Assembly (NCBI GenBank): GCA_009760855.2
Contig: WPIO01000003.1
Coordinates: 13,753,001 to 13,817,000, forward strand
Length of the DNA stretch: 64,000 nt
DNA from: Cristatella mucedo
Taxonomy: Eukaryota; Bryozoa; Phylactolaemata; Cristatellidae
Reading direction: 5' to 3'
The notes beneath the pieces were generated by a model that searched no databases, had not been told where the DNA came from, and was given only the letters and a program-made list of their open reading frames with translations. Of this stretch, positions 45,691 to 58,359 are shown in pieces; positions within the stretch are counted from its first letter, which is position 1, and each line of letters opens with the position of its first letter. Both the position numbers and the translations under genes were made by a program.

Positions 45691-46961
45691 ATGAGTCGTC
45701 TGGCAGCGTGGATAAGCGCCGAACTAATGCTGCCGCTACTTATACCACTGCTGCTACTGGTCACAGCCGCAGAGGCTGCCCCGATGCGCATCGACGATAT
45801 AATCAGCCTCGCACCTCCCAAGCAGGCGCCGGCGGCGGAGCCGGCGGCCGCCACCGTCGAGGGTGGTGAAGGTTCGACGCAAGCTACCAGCCCGGCGTCG
45901 TCCACTGGGGAGACGCCGGCGGCGCCAGCAGGCAGCAGCTCGGAGGCCAGACTGTACGGAATATTGCTGGATTTAACGGACAGGCATCGAGTCAAGCGTC
46001 CGAGTAAGTAGGCGCGCTCGCTCATAAAATCGCTCGCGCTGGCTCATAAAATGCGCGACGGCTACGTTAGCTGCTCTCAAGCTCCCCGCTCTCACTCACT
46101 CACTCACTCTGTCTCTCTCTCTCTCTCTCGAGCGCGTCGAGATTGGCCCGTCGAAGCTATATGTTGAGCCTATAGCCGAGCCACCGAGTGCGGCTCGGCA
46201 TTACCGATATGCAGACCTGCGGCTCGGCTCTGCCTCCTTTCTGCAGCTCTTAATGCCGCGGCACCCCGCCTCCTGCACCGCTTTCTTGTCGCCCTTGCCG
46301 CCCCCGTCACCTGGAGGACGAGCGGAGTCCGCCGCTGCAGCGCCCCGCCCCGCCCACGAACCCCCTCCGACCCAGGTCCAGCATTCGCCTCGCTTCGCCG
46401 GCCAGCCAGCCGGAACAGGAAAGACCGGCTGAAGACTGGCTGGCCTGCAGGCCGGTCATCTGTCCTCGAGAACGCTGCTGCAACAATAGGGATAGTGAGG
46501 CCGGCACTCGGCTTCCCCTTGGCGGTGAATGGCTCGCGTCAGGCTACAACAAAGAGCTTTTGCCGGCGCGGATGTAAATAAGAAATTGGCCCTCCTATAT
46601 TTAGAGTAGGGCCGTTCATTAATTACTGCTTTCATTGAACGGAAGCCGCTAGAACAAGTGTTGGCCACCTGTGCGCACATCCTACCTCTAACCCTCCCCC
46701 ACCGAGCGACCGGAGGCTCGCGATCTTTAGAAATGCTTGCGTCCTGCCCTCGAGCAGCCAGCCTGTCGTCGGTGCCTGCCTGACGATCGCACTTCTTCGC
46801 TCTTTTCAGGCGTCATGGGCTTGGACAACTATGACGAGGCTACGACGACGCTGGAGTTGCTCCGCCAACGCCTCAAGACGAAGCCTCGCAGTCAGAAGCC
46901 GACGCCGAACCCGGAAGTCATTCGGCGCATCCTTCGAATCTTGGCAATGGGGAAAAAGTGA
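45691..46961 (+). CDS. Amidated peptide hormone precursor, CRF/DH44/ELH-like (two exons)
   Basis: Exon 1 (45691-46003) ends at a gtaagt donor in phase 1. Exon 2 (46810-46961) follows a ttttcag acceptor and ends at TGA. The join gives 154 residues. Residues 1-29 form a signal peptide with a leucine-rich core (LPLLIPLLLLVTAAEA). An Ala/Pro/Ser-rich spacer follows, then EARLYGILLDLTDRHRVKR with a KR cleavage site at residues 102-103. The remaining peptide starts PSVMGLDNYDEA, contains TTTLELLRQRLKTK and PEVIRRILRILAM, and ends in GKK, so a 48-residue C-terminally amidated peptide is predicted. The single long C-terminal peptide, an LELLR-x-x-L stretch near its middle and an Ile/Leu-rich end before GKK recall CRF, insect DH44 and molluscan ELH; these would act through class B receptors. 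Prolines in the linker (KPRSQKPTPNP) are unlike the usual helix. The gene call is strong; the family is tentative. Confidence 0.8.
46004..46809 (+). other. Intron of the peptide gene
   Basis: 806 bp, gtaagt to ttttcag, phase 1. It holds a short CACT/CT repeat at about 46081-46128. No other feature was recognised. Confidence 0.75.
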
Positions 46962-47740
46962 CCGGGCGACTATTAGTCGGCTGTAGGCACAGCCGTTCCG
47001 AAAATGTCCAGTGTCAGTTCCGCCGCTGCCAGCGTCGTCTGTCATCCGTCCGAAGGCGATCGAGGGCGGCTACTCCGATTCGGTCCGCCACCGGTGACGC
47101 CGCTGACGCGATGGCCGCCTGGCGACGCGCGACAACCAAAGAGCCCGTCGCCCAGTCCAGGCGACTCGCGAATGACTCGATCGGATAAACCGCACGCTTG
47201 CAGCGAGATTTGGAGATCCAATCGTACGAGGACCTTAACGCTGAGCGCATGCGTCGACGTGATATACGCGACCAACGCTCTTCAGCCGACGACAGCAATG
47301 CAGGCCGGCGGCTTCTGGTGCGCCGCTTCTGTTGCTGCTGCAGCGTCTTTCCTCGTCCTGGAGGGCTTCCGCCGACGGCCCGGCGGCAGCTTTAACAATT
47401 CAGCGACATCGCTGCAACATGTCTACTTGTGCGCCATTTTGCCTGAGATAGAGGCTGAGTTCTGCTGCCAAAGGGATTCGCACGGTCCAGAACCGAAAAC
47501 CCGCCTCGCTGAAGTTCAAGGACTCCATGCTAGCAGAGGGATCGACGCCATGATATCAATCATCTCTACCAGTCGCCATAACTAATTTATTATGAGAGCT
47601 ATTTATTGACATATTGGTGCCTTATTTTTGTACCCGTTGTTAACTTATTTTTATTTATTCGTCTTTATTTGTTGTCGTCCTCAAATAACAGTGAAATTCA
47701 ACACACCGACCATTTTATTAAATGTGCCCATGGCAGATGA
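46962..47740 (+). other. 3' UTR and flank of the peptide gene
   Basis: The first 600 bases are GC-rich; a 193-codon open frame here (47004-47585) is read as chance. From 47580 the sequence turns U-rich with ATTTA-type motifs (agctatttattgac, ttttatttattcg). ATTAAA at 47717-47722 is a possible poly(A) signal, immediately before a long GA array. Confidence 0.45.
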
Positions 47741-48066
<326 letters not shown>

Positions 48067-48909
48067 GACAGAGAAAGTCGCGGTTCGCGCGTGCGTAGTC
48101 TGCGGCCCCGTCTGCGAGATCGTCTGCGGCCCCACAAACGTGATCAATTCCCAGCACGGCTGCAGCCTCGATTCTGCAACGCCGGACTGGTGCCCCTGCC
48201 ACCATCGCCGGGAAAAGAGGTAAAGGCTCGAGTCTCACGAAATGCTCTCGTAGCTCGGGCGGTTTCTGAGCTCGGCCTCGCCGAGACGCCTCGGCCTCGA
48301 CCCGCCAAAAGACTTTGACCGTCGCCTGTGCTCACTCTTGCTGTCGTCTGATGACGCCAGGGAGATTAATCTTCTATCGCTGCTGCCCGTGTTCCCGTAG
48401 CATGACCACTCGAGCAGGCCTGCCCGCCGTGCGAGCTTCTTTCGGGCGCTGTCCGGCAGTGCGCAGCACACACGCGGCTCTTACTTGACCGACGTGGCTC
48501 AGCGTGAGCTCTTCTCAAGCTTATGCGCAGCAGCGGCGGTGCTGTCCGAAAGCGGAAGCGCCCCCCGGAGAATACAGACGTCCGTTCTAGCTCGTATCCG
48601 CCGGTGCACACAATGCCTTCACTCACATGCCCCCAGAGCGTCAGCGCTACCAGCACACGCACCCATTGTGACTCGGAGATGAGATGACGTCACCATAGTG
48701 CGGAGAGCATACCGGGCGTCGCCATGCCGACGCCCGAAACCTTCGAGAGCTTACGTCGAAGTTGTGGCTGCTGATTACACTCGTCGTCACGTTTCTTGAT
48801 GCACTTGTTCGTTCCGTCGCTCACAGGATGGCGCTGCCATAACTAGCTAGCATATCGAACATAACTTACCGCTGCCATAACTAGCACTGGCAACGGCATT
48901 ATGCGACCC

Positions 48910-48982
<73 letters not shown>

Positions 48983-51900
48983 CTCTCTCTCCACACCACC
49001 CAGTTGGGAGTCCTTAACTTCTTTTTAGACCATACTGCCGCAGCTGCAGGTCATGGATAAGTCACCGCCACGACGATATGAAGATTTTGCAAACAGCGGT
49101 ATGTTAGTCCAACCAGCCTGCAACCGAGAGAGCTTTACGAGCGGGCCTGCAGCAACTGCGGTCCCTGCGGCTCGAGAGTAACAGACCCAGCCGGACCGGC
49201 GATACCGGCAGTGGCGCCGAGCCAGCGGTTTTAAATCGATTACTTTAACAAGTGCGGCGAGGGCGCTCTTGCAATCCAGGAACTCGGCAATGCTTGCCCT
49301 CTGCACCGCCGAATGAGCTCGGGCGGCGGCGGGGTCATGGCTCTCGCCGAGATGAAGGAGTCGGTCGCTGCAGCGTCGAGCAGTGGGGAAGTGAACTCGG
49401 TGACGGGTACGATCGCAGTGGCGCGCTGCAGCATCCGCTGCGATCGGTCGTTAAGGGGCCAGCCCGCCTGTGAAGTGAGTTGGCGCGCCATGCGTGGCTC
49501 CTCCAGCGGCCCTCAGCAGCGGCGGCGGCGGCTGCCGTGCCTCGACCGCTGGATGCCGCCGCCTCCGAACGGCGGCTCGGAGAGGTCATTGACAGGACTC
49601 GCTCGCCGACGACGACGAGCGCAGCCGGGATCTCGTCCGTCGAGGCCGCCGCCTCCGCTCATCGTCCGGAGCGAGCGGGCCGCACGCCGACCGGCATCGC
49701 CCGCTATCTGCGGGTGCACTGGATGAACATTACCGAATGCTTCGGGCGGCGAGTTTACCTGGTCGGTACGCCGACCCGCTATTGGCCGGCTGGGCCGCCC
49801 TATGGCTCTTGTAGGTGGCCGAGGTCGGCTGCGGGGGAGACGGCTAACCAGCGAGTTAGGCCCTCGGCGGCCGCCGCTTGTGAGCGCAATAAGGTCGCCG
49901 TCCGATGTTCGAGCGGCGCTCTCTCGATCTCGGAGAACGTAGGGTATGTGGCAAATGGTGGCCAGGCCTTGACTTTTCATGAGGCAGAAGATCGTTGAAG
50001 GGGAAGAGGCGCGTCGGCTATCCAAACTACCTGACAAAAGCCCTTTCAGGTCAACAGGGGGTTCAGGGTGCGCTGGCGGGCCCATGCGAGCAACCCACTC
50101 CATAGCTGGAAGGATTGACTTAAGGAGGGGCGGGCAACAAATACAGATACAGGCAGCAAGCTGCTTCTGCTATAGACGGGACGAGACCTTGCTCTATTGC
50201 TGGCTCTATTGTGACTCTAGCGGCAGCAGCGCTAGTGGAGTCTCAGGGAGACACAGCGAACGGACGAACCTGACGTCGACGAGTCAGTCGATCACGGTCA
50301 CGAGAGTTTATCTCATAGGTCCTCTTTCCCCTGTTGGGTAGAGCGCACACAGTTCCGCAGCGTTGGCACGATTGGTTTGAAGCTAGTGCGCAATCGAGGC
50401 AAGTTCATGGGTGTCCCCAAGACTCCAGTGCTCGCCAGAGAAGACGAGTTAAAGCAGCCTTCTCGCCACGGACCGGCGAAGCAGACGCAGTACAACATGC
50501 TAATCTCTAAATAAATTAGCAATCTAAGCAAAAGATGTAGGAACGAGTACATTCGATTCCAATCGAGGTCCTGCAGCTAAAGATTTCGTTCGACCAGTTT
50601 TGCTATATCTTTCTCAAAAAAGTGGCGCTAGTATTGACTTAGAAGGCATTCCTGTCCTGTGGGTAGTGACAGAAGCTGACTAAGAGAGGGCCGTTCGCCG
50701 TTTCCAGGCACAATTGGAAGCGACAGATTAGCTACGCATGTATGGAATGCTGAGAGATGGGTAAAACAATGAATGGTTCGGCCTTCACGAAAGGAAAAGT
50801 TCGAGGACTACATTTGATGGGCTACAGGAATCTATGCATTGCGAACGAGCTTGTGATTTTTGAGAAGTGTCTACACTGCAATATTAGCAGTAATTTCAAC
50901 TGGGTATCAATGGATCGCCGAATTCGAGCCAACCATTTTAAATAGGGGCTGCGTATGTGAATAAGGGTGGTAACGAAAAACTTCTCGCTAATGACTGCAT
51001 TCAGAAGACTTTAAAACTCAGAAGTAAAGAAATTGTGGCATAGGACTGTTGACACTGAAGCCGTGAGCAAGTTCTCTATCGCATTAAGCTATCATAAAAC
51101 AGCATAACTAACTTTACTCATAGATGGTTAGATTTGATTCCAAGCACGAAGGCTGAGAGAGGGCTGAATGTTATCTCTTAATAGTACGACGATCCAAACC
51201 GCACTGCATGTTCGCTGAGAACATTTTTCGGCAACGGTCCGGATCGCAGGTATCCTCCATTGGCCTCTGCTCACGCATCAGCCCCAATCTGAACCCGTTT
51301 TAAAACACTTGTATGCTCTGGTTAGGTATTTACGACATTGACTATTCATAAGATCTCGGTAAATGTCTTGCTTGATATTATTCGCTGCTCACGCTAACCT
51401 GCATTAAAAAGAAATTAAAGTCGTGTTTGAACCGAATGCTATTAGTGAGGGGCACTAAGAGATATTCGCGTTTGAAGCGAAACATGTTTATCTATGACTC
51501 TGAACTTACGGCGAAGCCAAGTCGTGAATCATGAAACAAGTGCACGTTCATTTACCAACGGAAACTATACTCTTTTCTGCAAGTAGGTTGCTTAAACTGT
51601 AGCCAGTGCCTCTATCATCCTCACGCTCTAGCATGTATACAAGATATTTCTCTTTCTTTCTGCGTCTATGGGTTCGCAGTGCATAAGCAAGGCACGGCGG
51701 TGTCTTTCCGATAAATCTAAACGTTAGCGATTAAGCTCGTCCCGTAATTTGATGTCTTTTGCGAGAGTGTGAGGAAGCGCCGACCAATTTAAAGAGACTG
51801 GAGTCACGGACTAGGGACACCGTTTTGGTTGTGCTATATGCATCTCCGCTAGGACGGCGTTGCAGGTCGTATCAAGCAACTCACGATCTTCTTATGACAG

Positions 51901-52494
51901 GCCGATCTGGAAGCTCACGACTTACCCCTGCTACATCCCCCTGTACTACGAGTTGCTTACTTATGTGGCTAAGGCAGAAGGAAAATACCTAAGATCGAAA
52001 TAATGGTCGCAGTCCCAGACGTACCCACGATGAAAGCGCCTTCTAGTCCGGTAGATCAATCGAAAATGATGAGCGGGGCGTGCCCAGCACGTAGCAGCTT
52101 GGCGCCTTGTGAGCCTCTTGGGTCTCTTCCAATGGCGCAGGGGCCGCTGTTGCCCCATTTCATGATGGATTTTTCGTGACTACCGAATTGAATCCGCCCC
52201 AGCGGGCGTCTGACTGACGCGCCTTGCTGGGAAAACCAGCTGCCGCAGAGCTCAACGGTGGCACGCGTCGTCCCGAGTTCGCTTAGCGGTTCGGAGCTGT
52301 TAGTATAGGGCCTGCATCTAATCGGGCGTGTTTTCCAACTGGGCGGTGCACTCAATTACTCGCCAACTTGGCTCATCTGGCCAACGCCGAGCTGCTATCG
52401 CAAACAGACAGGAATTCCTAAGGTACGACGCTAGCATGTCGAAGCCTCTGCCTGCCAAGAAAGTCAAAGCTCTCGGCCTTGACCCTTACACGGG

Positions 52495-52495
<1 letters not shown>
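48067..52495. other. GC-rich sequence, no gene recognised
   Basis: Open frames on both strands overlap heavily and show only low-complexity Arg/Ala/Pro/Ser composition. A CT array lies at 48911-48991. From about 50.5 kb the sequence becomes less GC-rich. No known repeat family was identified. Confidence 0.4.
48911..48991. repeat. (CT)n microsatellite
   Basis: About 80 bp of CT with one G interruption near the right end. Confidence 0.97.

Positions 52496-52497
<2 letters not shown>

Positions 52498-52576
<79 letters not shown>
52498..52576. repeat. (CT)n microsatellite
   Basis: Uninterrupted CT repeat of about 79 bp. Confidence 0.97.
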
Positions 52577-52578
<2 letters not shown>

Positions 52579-55500
52579 AGCTCGCTAGTTCGTATCGGGA
52601 TGCTTTTGAAGACTTACTTTAGCCTGTGTACTCAGCTCTGCACAAAGCCACTAGGCTCCACCCACCACGGTCCGCTGTGCTGTTGCCGCGCCGCGGAAAG
52701 TGCTCGCCAGGGCCACGACCGCGGTGAGCTCGCGCGTCATCGAACTGAAGCGGAATTGGGAGGCCGGCGCATCGCATCGATATCGACGGTGGCGGATGCT
52801 GCTGCGGTGGCAGCCTCACTGGGCACTGACGTCGAAATCAGAGCAGCGCCTCCAGGCGGGCGTTAATAGAAATCATAGTAAATTGAGCGGCAGGAAATTG
52901 GCAGTCAGTCTGGCTCCCCCACAGGATGAGAATAGGACTCGTGTCTACGAGGATTTCGAGAAATAAATGGGCTCCATTAGAGCATGATACATGAAGCGAG
53001 CCCGCCAGCCACGCTAGGGGTGTGCATGAATGACCAATGCACGCTTCCGCTGCCGAGTGTAGAGGCGATATCCACCAAAGCTCGCTAAGCTTGACAGCTA
53101 CCGAGCGCGGCGACCAGCCGAACGCTATCGAGCAGAATTCTAGTAGCCTTCGTGTCGCAATGCGTTAGCCTTCTTCTCATACCTCTCGCAAATTCAAGCC
53201 TTTACAATGGCGGCTTAGCTGCTTAGCCGCGTATCCCATCATTTTTCTCGCAAGTCACTTCCTCCCGGCCTTGTCCGCACTATCGCATGCAATTCGCCTT
53301 CCTCCATCATCATCCGCGCTAGTTCCTCAATAACCTTCGTCTCCAATTGCTTCTCTAGCATCTCTGTGAGTGACAAGAATGGCACGCGAAGTATTTTGGT
53401 GGCGTTTGAACTACCCGAGGTTCATTGCAGGCTGCCCGAAAGGTTCCCAACCCGCTCACGAGACTTCGTGAGCTGAACACATTTCAGATTGCTTCGTGCA
53501 AGTGAAGCTGCCCAGAGTCCTGCTACCCAGAAACCGACGAGCACGGTTTTTCGCTCGTTTCTTATGTAGCCACTGTTCACTTATCAGATAGCCGTTGGGT
53601 ACGCCCGACTTACACAGCCACCGCCCTCTTCCGGCCGAGAACAGTGGACCCACTTTTGGGCACACTCGGTAGTATTTCAGCAAGGAGCGCGGCGGCCTCT
53701 TCGGCCCGGTTCCTTGTTATAAAATAGACCGCGTCTGTCTGAGCCATCTTTTGCCGTGCGAAACTGCTCGCACAAAAATAACAATAGCAATCGGTCTTAC
53801 CGCGAAGGTTGCTCAGAGGAATGCAGAGCCAGTAGATATCAGCCAAGATGGCCGACTTGGGTTGACACATCGCAACGCAGGAAGCGCGCCTTTAAAGGTA
53901 TGACTAAGCCAGTCGTAGGTTGCGCATAGCTCTCGGAGCCGTCTATTTGCATTAGAAAGCATTGCATGACAGTTGTACCAGAGCCGATCGCAACGGGAGG
54001 TATACTTGAGCTCGCCGTGCGAAAACTTCAACCGCCATACGCCCACGACAAACGAGCGCACAAGGCGAGCCAGTGTCAACATGCACGTGAAGGACATTGC
54101 ATACGCATGCGGTGCTGCATCCTCTGTTCAAGCAGGCGTGTCCGCCAAGTTACGTGTCACCGTTACCCATACCCGTTGCCTCATGCCGTAGAAATGGAAA
54201 CAGAAACTAGGAGCCACACTAATACTGGAACCGGCTCTGGGACTGACTTTCGGAGAAAAAGTTTCGTGGGCTACTTTCGGTGCTCACCAGGTTCAGCTTC
54301 ATCGTCTGAGCGAAGGCCAACGCTGGCAGTCGGTGCATTGACTCAAAGAGTGACGTTAGCCGAGCGAGACCGGCGTTCGCGAGCATGCCGCCGACGGTGG
54401 ATACACGCGGGCGGGCCGGGCTCGCTCAGTTCCTAGCGAATGTGCTCTGAGCTCTTATCATCCTGGCGGCGACGGCTACTCGCTTGAATTTGCGGAGCTA
54501 CAATCTCGCTGTGGAATGCTTATACGGCCATTCTACGCAGCGCTGCATCGTCCCGCCAGTCGATTAAAGCCCTGCATCCTACAAGCGGACAGAGGAAAGG
54601 ACGAGGTATCGCTCTCGGCGATTGTAGCGACGTGGAAACGCCTCTCGTCTCAACGGCTGCAGATGCACCACGCGATCGGTCAACGACGTATCGCTGGTCG
54701 CGGCGTCATCGGGGCGGGTTCTTTCAAGTCCTCGTGGCCTTGCGGAGCTGCCGACGCATGTACAGTTTGCTCTAGTACGTATTCTCTGTATATTCCTTTA
54801 GCAGGCGTGTGTGCTGTCGTCCTTCGTTCGGTCGACGCGCTGGATCGCCCCGACCTCACTCTTTCCTCGTCTTCGTCCGAAGATCATTTCAGGGCACCTG
54901 TACCTTTGACGTACTTAGGCTCCATTATTTTTATGCACTGCAGAGCGAGAAAGGCACATTGGCTAGGCGGAAAGTATCGGCCGCCGTCAGCTGGGCTGAA
55001 CGGATAGAATTATAAAGCGCTATTCGAGATGAAGCAACAGTGCAGTTTTAGATTTGACTCGATCAGCTGGAGTCATTGGCGGCTGACAGAACTGCGAGCG
55101 TACTAGATTAGCTTTAGTCTAACCAGCGCCATTTTTCGTTTCGGTAGCACTAACTCAATAATCTGATTAAGGAAGATAGCGGGGATTTGAAGAGCTTCCT
55201 CCGAGCGGCTGAGCGCCTGTCATGCTTATCTCTAAGCTTCGTTGACGTCGCTGACGTCGAAGCTGGAGAAGCTAAGCCGCCCCCATAGCCAGACCAGCGA
55301 GAAACTACGCCAAAAAGAACCTGCTCGGAGACAGGATGGGAGCGAAATACAGTCACTATCTTCACATCGCCGCCGAAATCGCCTCCCCAATGAAGCCGCC
55401 TAGTCCTGGCCAAACGAAAGGCGGGATCTCAGGTTAAAGTGACGCATTATTGGCAGCCCCGTTTCTACCGTTCATCGGCGCTTTTTCTTTCACCCACGAA

Positions 55501-55829
55501 TTCCTTTTCACTAGACCTGCAGTGCTACGACTCACTGACCCAGAATAGGTGATTGTGCGAAATCGAGACCGCTTCAGCGGAAGCCCAATTCGAACAAAGT
55601 TCAGCGGCAAACGGGGTGCACAGGTTTTCACATCTACTTCCGCATCCGGCGGCGTCTCTGAGATGGAATCCCTAGTCCGTTCTATCTTTCTTAAGAAGAA
55701 TTTAGAGAAAAGCTCTGCCAAGCTGCCATTAGAATTGCCGAGAAGTATGCTTATGTGGGAGTGTTAAGAAGGTTATTGAACTTGGTTAGTAATATTATGG
55801 TAATTACCAGCAGGCTCACACAAAAGACA
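52577..55829. other. GC-rich sequence, no gene recognised
   Basis: No domain, RNA gene or repeat family was recognised. The 156- and 163-codon open frames at 53966 and 54516 look like chance frames in GC-rich DNA. Confidence 0.4.
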
Positions 55830-56260
55830 ATTCACAAAAGCGTAGCCAAGGCTATGTGAAGCACGTGGTTTTTCAGCTTCACTTTAGAATGTCTCCAAGT
55901 CAGCATGTATCTTGACTTCACTCGGGAGTGAGCTCCAGGCTTCCGGAGCATACTGCTAGAAACGGTGTGCAGTGGCTTCCACGCCCGGACAGAACTAGTT
56001 CGCAAGCGCTGTGCTGATAATGGTGCTAGTGTAAGCCGATGCGTGACAAATACTGGTGACACTCTTGGCCTTGGATTTAAAGCTAGTGACTTGTGAGTGG
56101 ATCGCCAATGCATGCCACGTATGCCGACAGTAGCGGAACGAGGCAGGAACAAAGAAGAGCGCCCCCGTACCTTACGATAAGTCAATATCCATAGCGTGGA
56201 GAGATCTATTTGATTGCGACGGATGTTTACAGGCATCGACAACCAGCCGTAGCGTACACC
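55830..56260 (-). mobile_element. Old LINE 3'/RT C-terminal fragment
   Basis: The motif 'cgggagtgagctccaggctt' followed by 'ccggagcatactgc' is the reverse complement of the YAPxAWNSLP-coding stretch shared with family A. The rest is strongly decayed and no ATT tail remains. Confidence 0.5.
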
Positions 56261-58156
56261 GACTTTTTACAGCTAAAAGATTACATAAACAATAGCAATG
56301 GATGATTACGGCCGATTCGAAAGCGGTTCACGAGGCGTAGCCCAAAGCCTAACGCGACTCGAGCTTATCTCGAGACCACCGCTTGCTTGAAGGTCACTTT
56401 CGCAAGCCAAGATTTCGAACGTCATTGGCGTCGATATTTAAACAGGGTGTTTGCCTTGTCTAGTCTATCTGAGAGGGTGCATTTAGGCTTAGTGACGAAT
56501 CGAAAGCTGCCAGCACTCGCACGGGCGACGGGTACGATTCTCTCGAATATACAACGAGAAACGCGAAAACTAGACTTACGCTGCAATGCTGCGGCAGCCG
56601 CAACGCGGGTCAAGAGTCATACTAAGGCTAAAACGTCTCACCTTTTGATGTCAAGCGACGTTGACCTCGTGAGAACAAGTCAGGCCTTCCCGATTTGCGT
56701 TTGGTGAAAGGCAGCCGAAAGGAAATGTCGGCCCGAAACTATTACAGAGGACAGATAATGAACGTGATTCCATGGATTTTGACCACTGCAGCTAAACAGC
56801 TATGAACGACTGCATCGGTTAAGAGCGAGCCAGAAATCGCTGACTTAAGCGTTGACAAAAGCTAGAGGAGACCGGTGATTTCGGCTCAGACGCGCGAGCA
56901 CAAGTGGAGACCCCGAAAAACTGCTGCGTCCGTGGATCTGAAGGCACACGCATGCAATGCCGTGTGCCCCATAGCAGCAAACGATAGACCGCCACCCGGA
57001 CTCGGTCTTTATATTACTATCCCGCTAAAGGAGTAGGAATTTCGGGGAGGGTAATATGTGCAGCTGCAAAAACCAGCATGTCGTATAGTGGCGAGGCACA
57101 ACCCAGCCAATAAGCAGCCATCGCGTTGCCAGATTTACGACACCCCCCTTTTCTCGCGAAACACGGGTGCTGAGTTTTCAGGCAATGTCCAAAATATGGA
57201 AACTTCCCCCCCCCGAATGCAGGTCAGCTAAGCGCCCATTTAATATTGAAACGACGGAGTGCTAAATCAGCCAGATTATTAAAATTCCTAGAGATTATTG
57301 GCGGTTCCTGAAATAGAAAATATATGATCTAGGTATGTAACGTGTAAGAAATAGACACTTGTGCTATAGGCTTCGAGCCAGAAAGTTGTACTAAGTTGGG
57401 CTTCGAGTAAGTGGTACGGTATGCTTATGGCCATTGAATAGACTACATTTCCGACACGAATTTGCTCTAGTAATTTATAATTTATGGAGACTGTTTATTG
57501 CTGCCGCGTTCCACTACCGTACGCATACGTAGGTTTAGTGGTTTATTGCGCTTAGAAATCGTTGGCGTCGCTTCGTGGCATTAGCTCTTTACTTGTATTT
57601 GTAGCTCGTCGGCAAGCTCTAGCACCTTTGCCCTGTATGGGTAGAAGAAGAACTTTAGAGCAGAACAGCTTCGCAGACCTCTTGAAGCAACATGAGTTGA
57701 AAGGTCCCTACCGCTTACGTGCGAGATTCGGATGCGAGACTAAGACGGTGTGCGGCGAAACGGCTCAGGGAAACAGACAGCCTCAGGGATCCTGTAGCGC
57801 AAGAGATAAAACAAAGAAAAAGCAAAGAGCAAAGCAGCTCTCGCGTCGCGAGCTGCGAGCTGCTTCATTCTCTTCCTTCTCGCGTGAGCTTTATGCAGCT
57901 TCGGGCAAAGCGCAGTTTTTGCTACGGTTTACGCAGTCGAAGAACGTTTTGGGGAAGTGTGCTTTGTATGCGACCGAGTTAAGTCAGGTGGTGAGACCAG
58001 AGGACAGCGAGTGCATTAGTTTGAATGGTAAGCCATCCGGCCCTCGGGGCTCCCACGAGATTGACCCCGGAGAACGGCTCCGCTATTCGGCTTCTGCAGC
58101 AGATGTTCTGTAGCAGCGTCTACTGGCACCTCTACGGCCCAGTTTAGCTGGCGAGA
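56261..58156 (+). other. Unassigned sequence with a 183-codon open frame
   Basis: The plus-strand frame 57562-58113 has its first ATG at about 57637 (MGRRRTLEQNSFADLLKQ) and is basic in its middle (DKTKKKQRAKQL). No domain is recognised, and it may be chance or an exon of an unknown gene. C-rich runs occur near 57144 and 57207. Confidence 0.25.
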
Positions 58157-58353
58157 ATGCATTTCACTTTTCGTTCCTGCTTATGCTGGACCTTGATTGG
58201 TATTCATTCAACAAATGAAGTGGCTGAGAATTTGAAGTCTTCCATTTATTCGCAGCCACCAAAAAAACTGCTTAACACAAAGGGCAGCACCTCCAATGAG
58301 AACTCACACTTTACGGAAATTGTGCAGGTTTATAATATGTTGACTCAGCTAGG
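58157..58353 (+). CDS. Possible first exon of a small secreted protein
   Basis: The ATG opens MHFTFRSCLCWTLIGIHS, a plausible but short signal peptide, followed by a polar stretch (SQPPKKLLNTKG) ending VQVYNMLTQL. The frame then meets a donor-like CTAG/gttaag just before the stop. If spliced, it would leave phase 1. A partner exon could begin at the acceptor near 59004 (ttatttccag), giving a further 17 codons before a stop. No homology is recognised, so this is a weak call. Confidence 0.2.
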
Positions 58354-58359
58354 TTAAGC

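Noticed and set aside
47004-47585. 193-codon open frame after the peptide gene
   Set aside because: It overlaps the stop codon region and likely 3' UTR, has no motif, and is matched by similar open frames on the other strand in GC-rich DNA.
49480-50103. Overlapping 172- and 196-codon open frames on opposite strands
   Set aside because: Composition is low complexity (Ala/Arg/Pro/Ser) with no recognisable motif; most likely chance.
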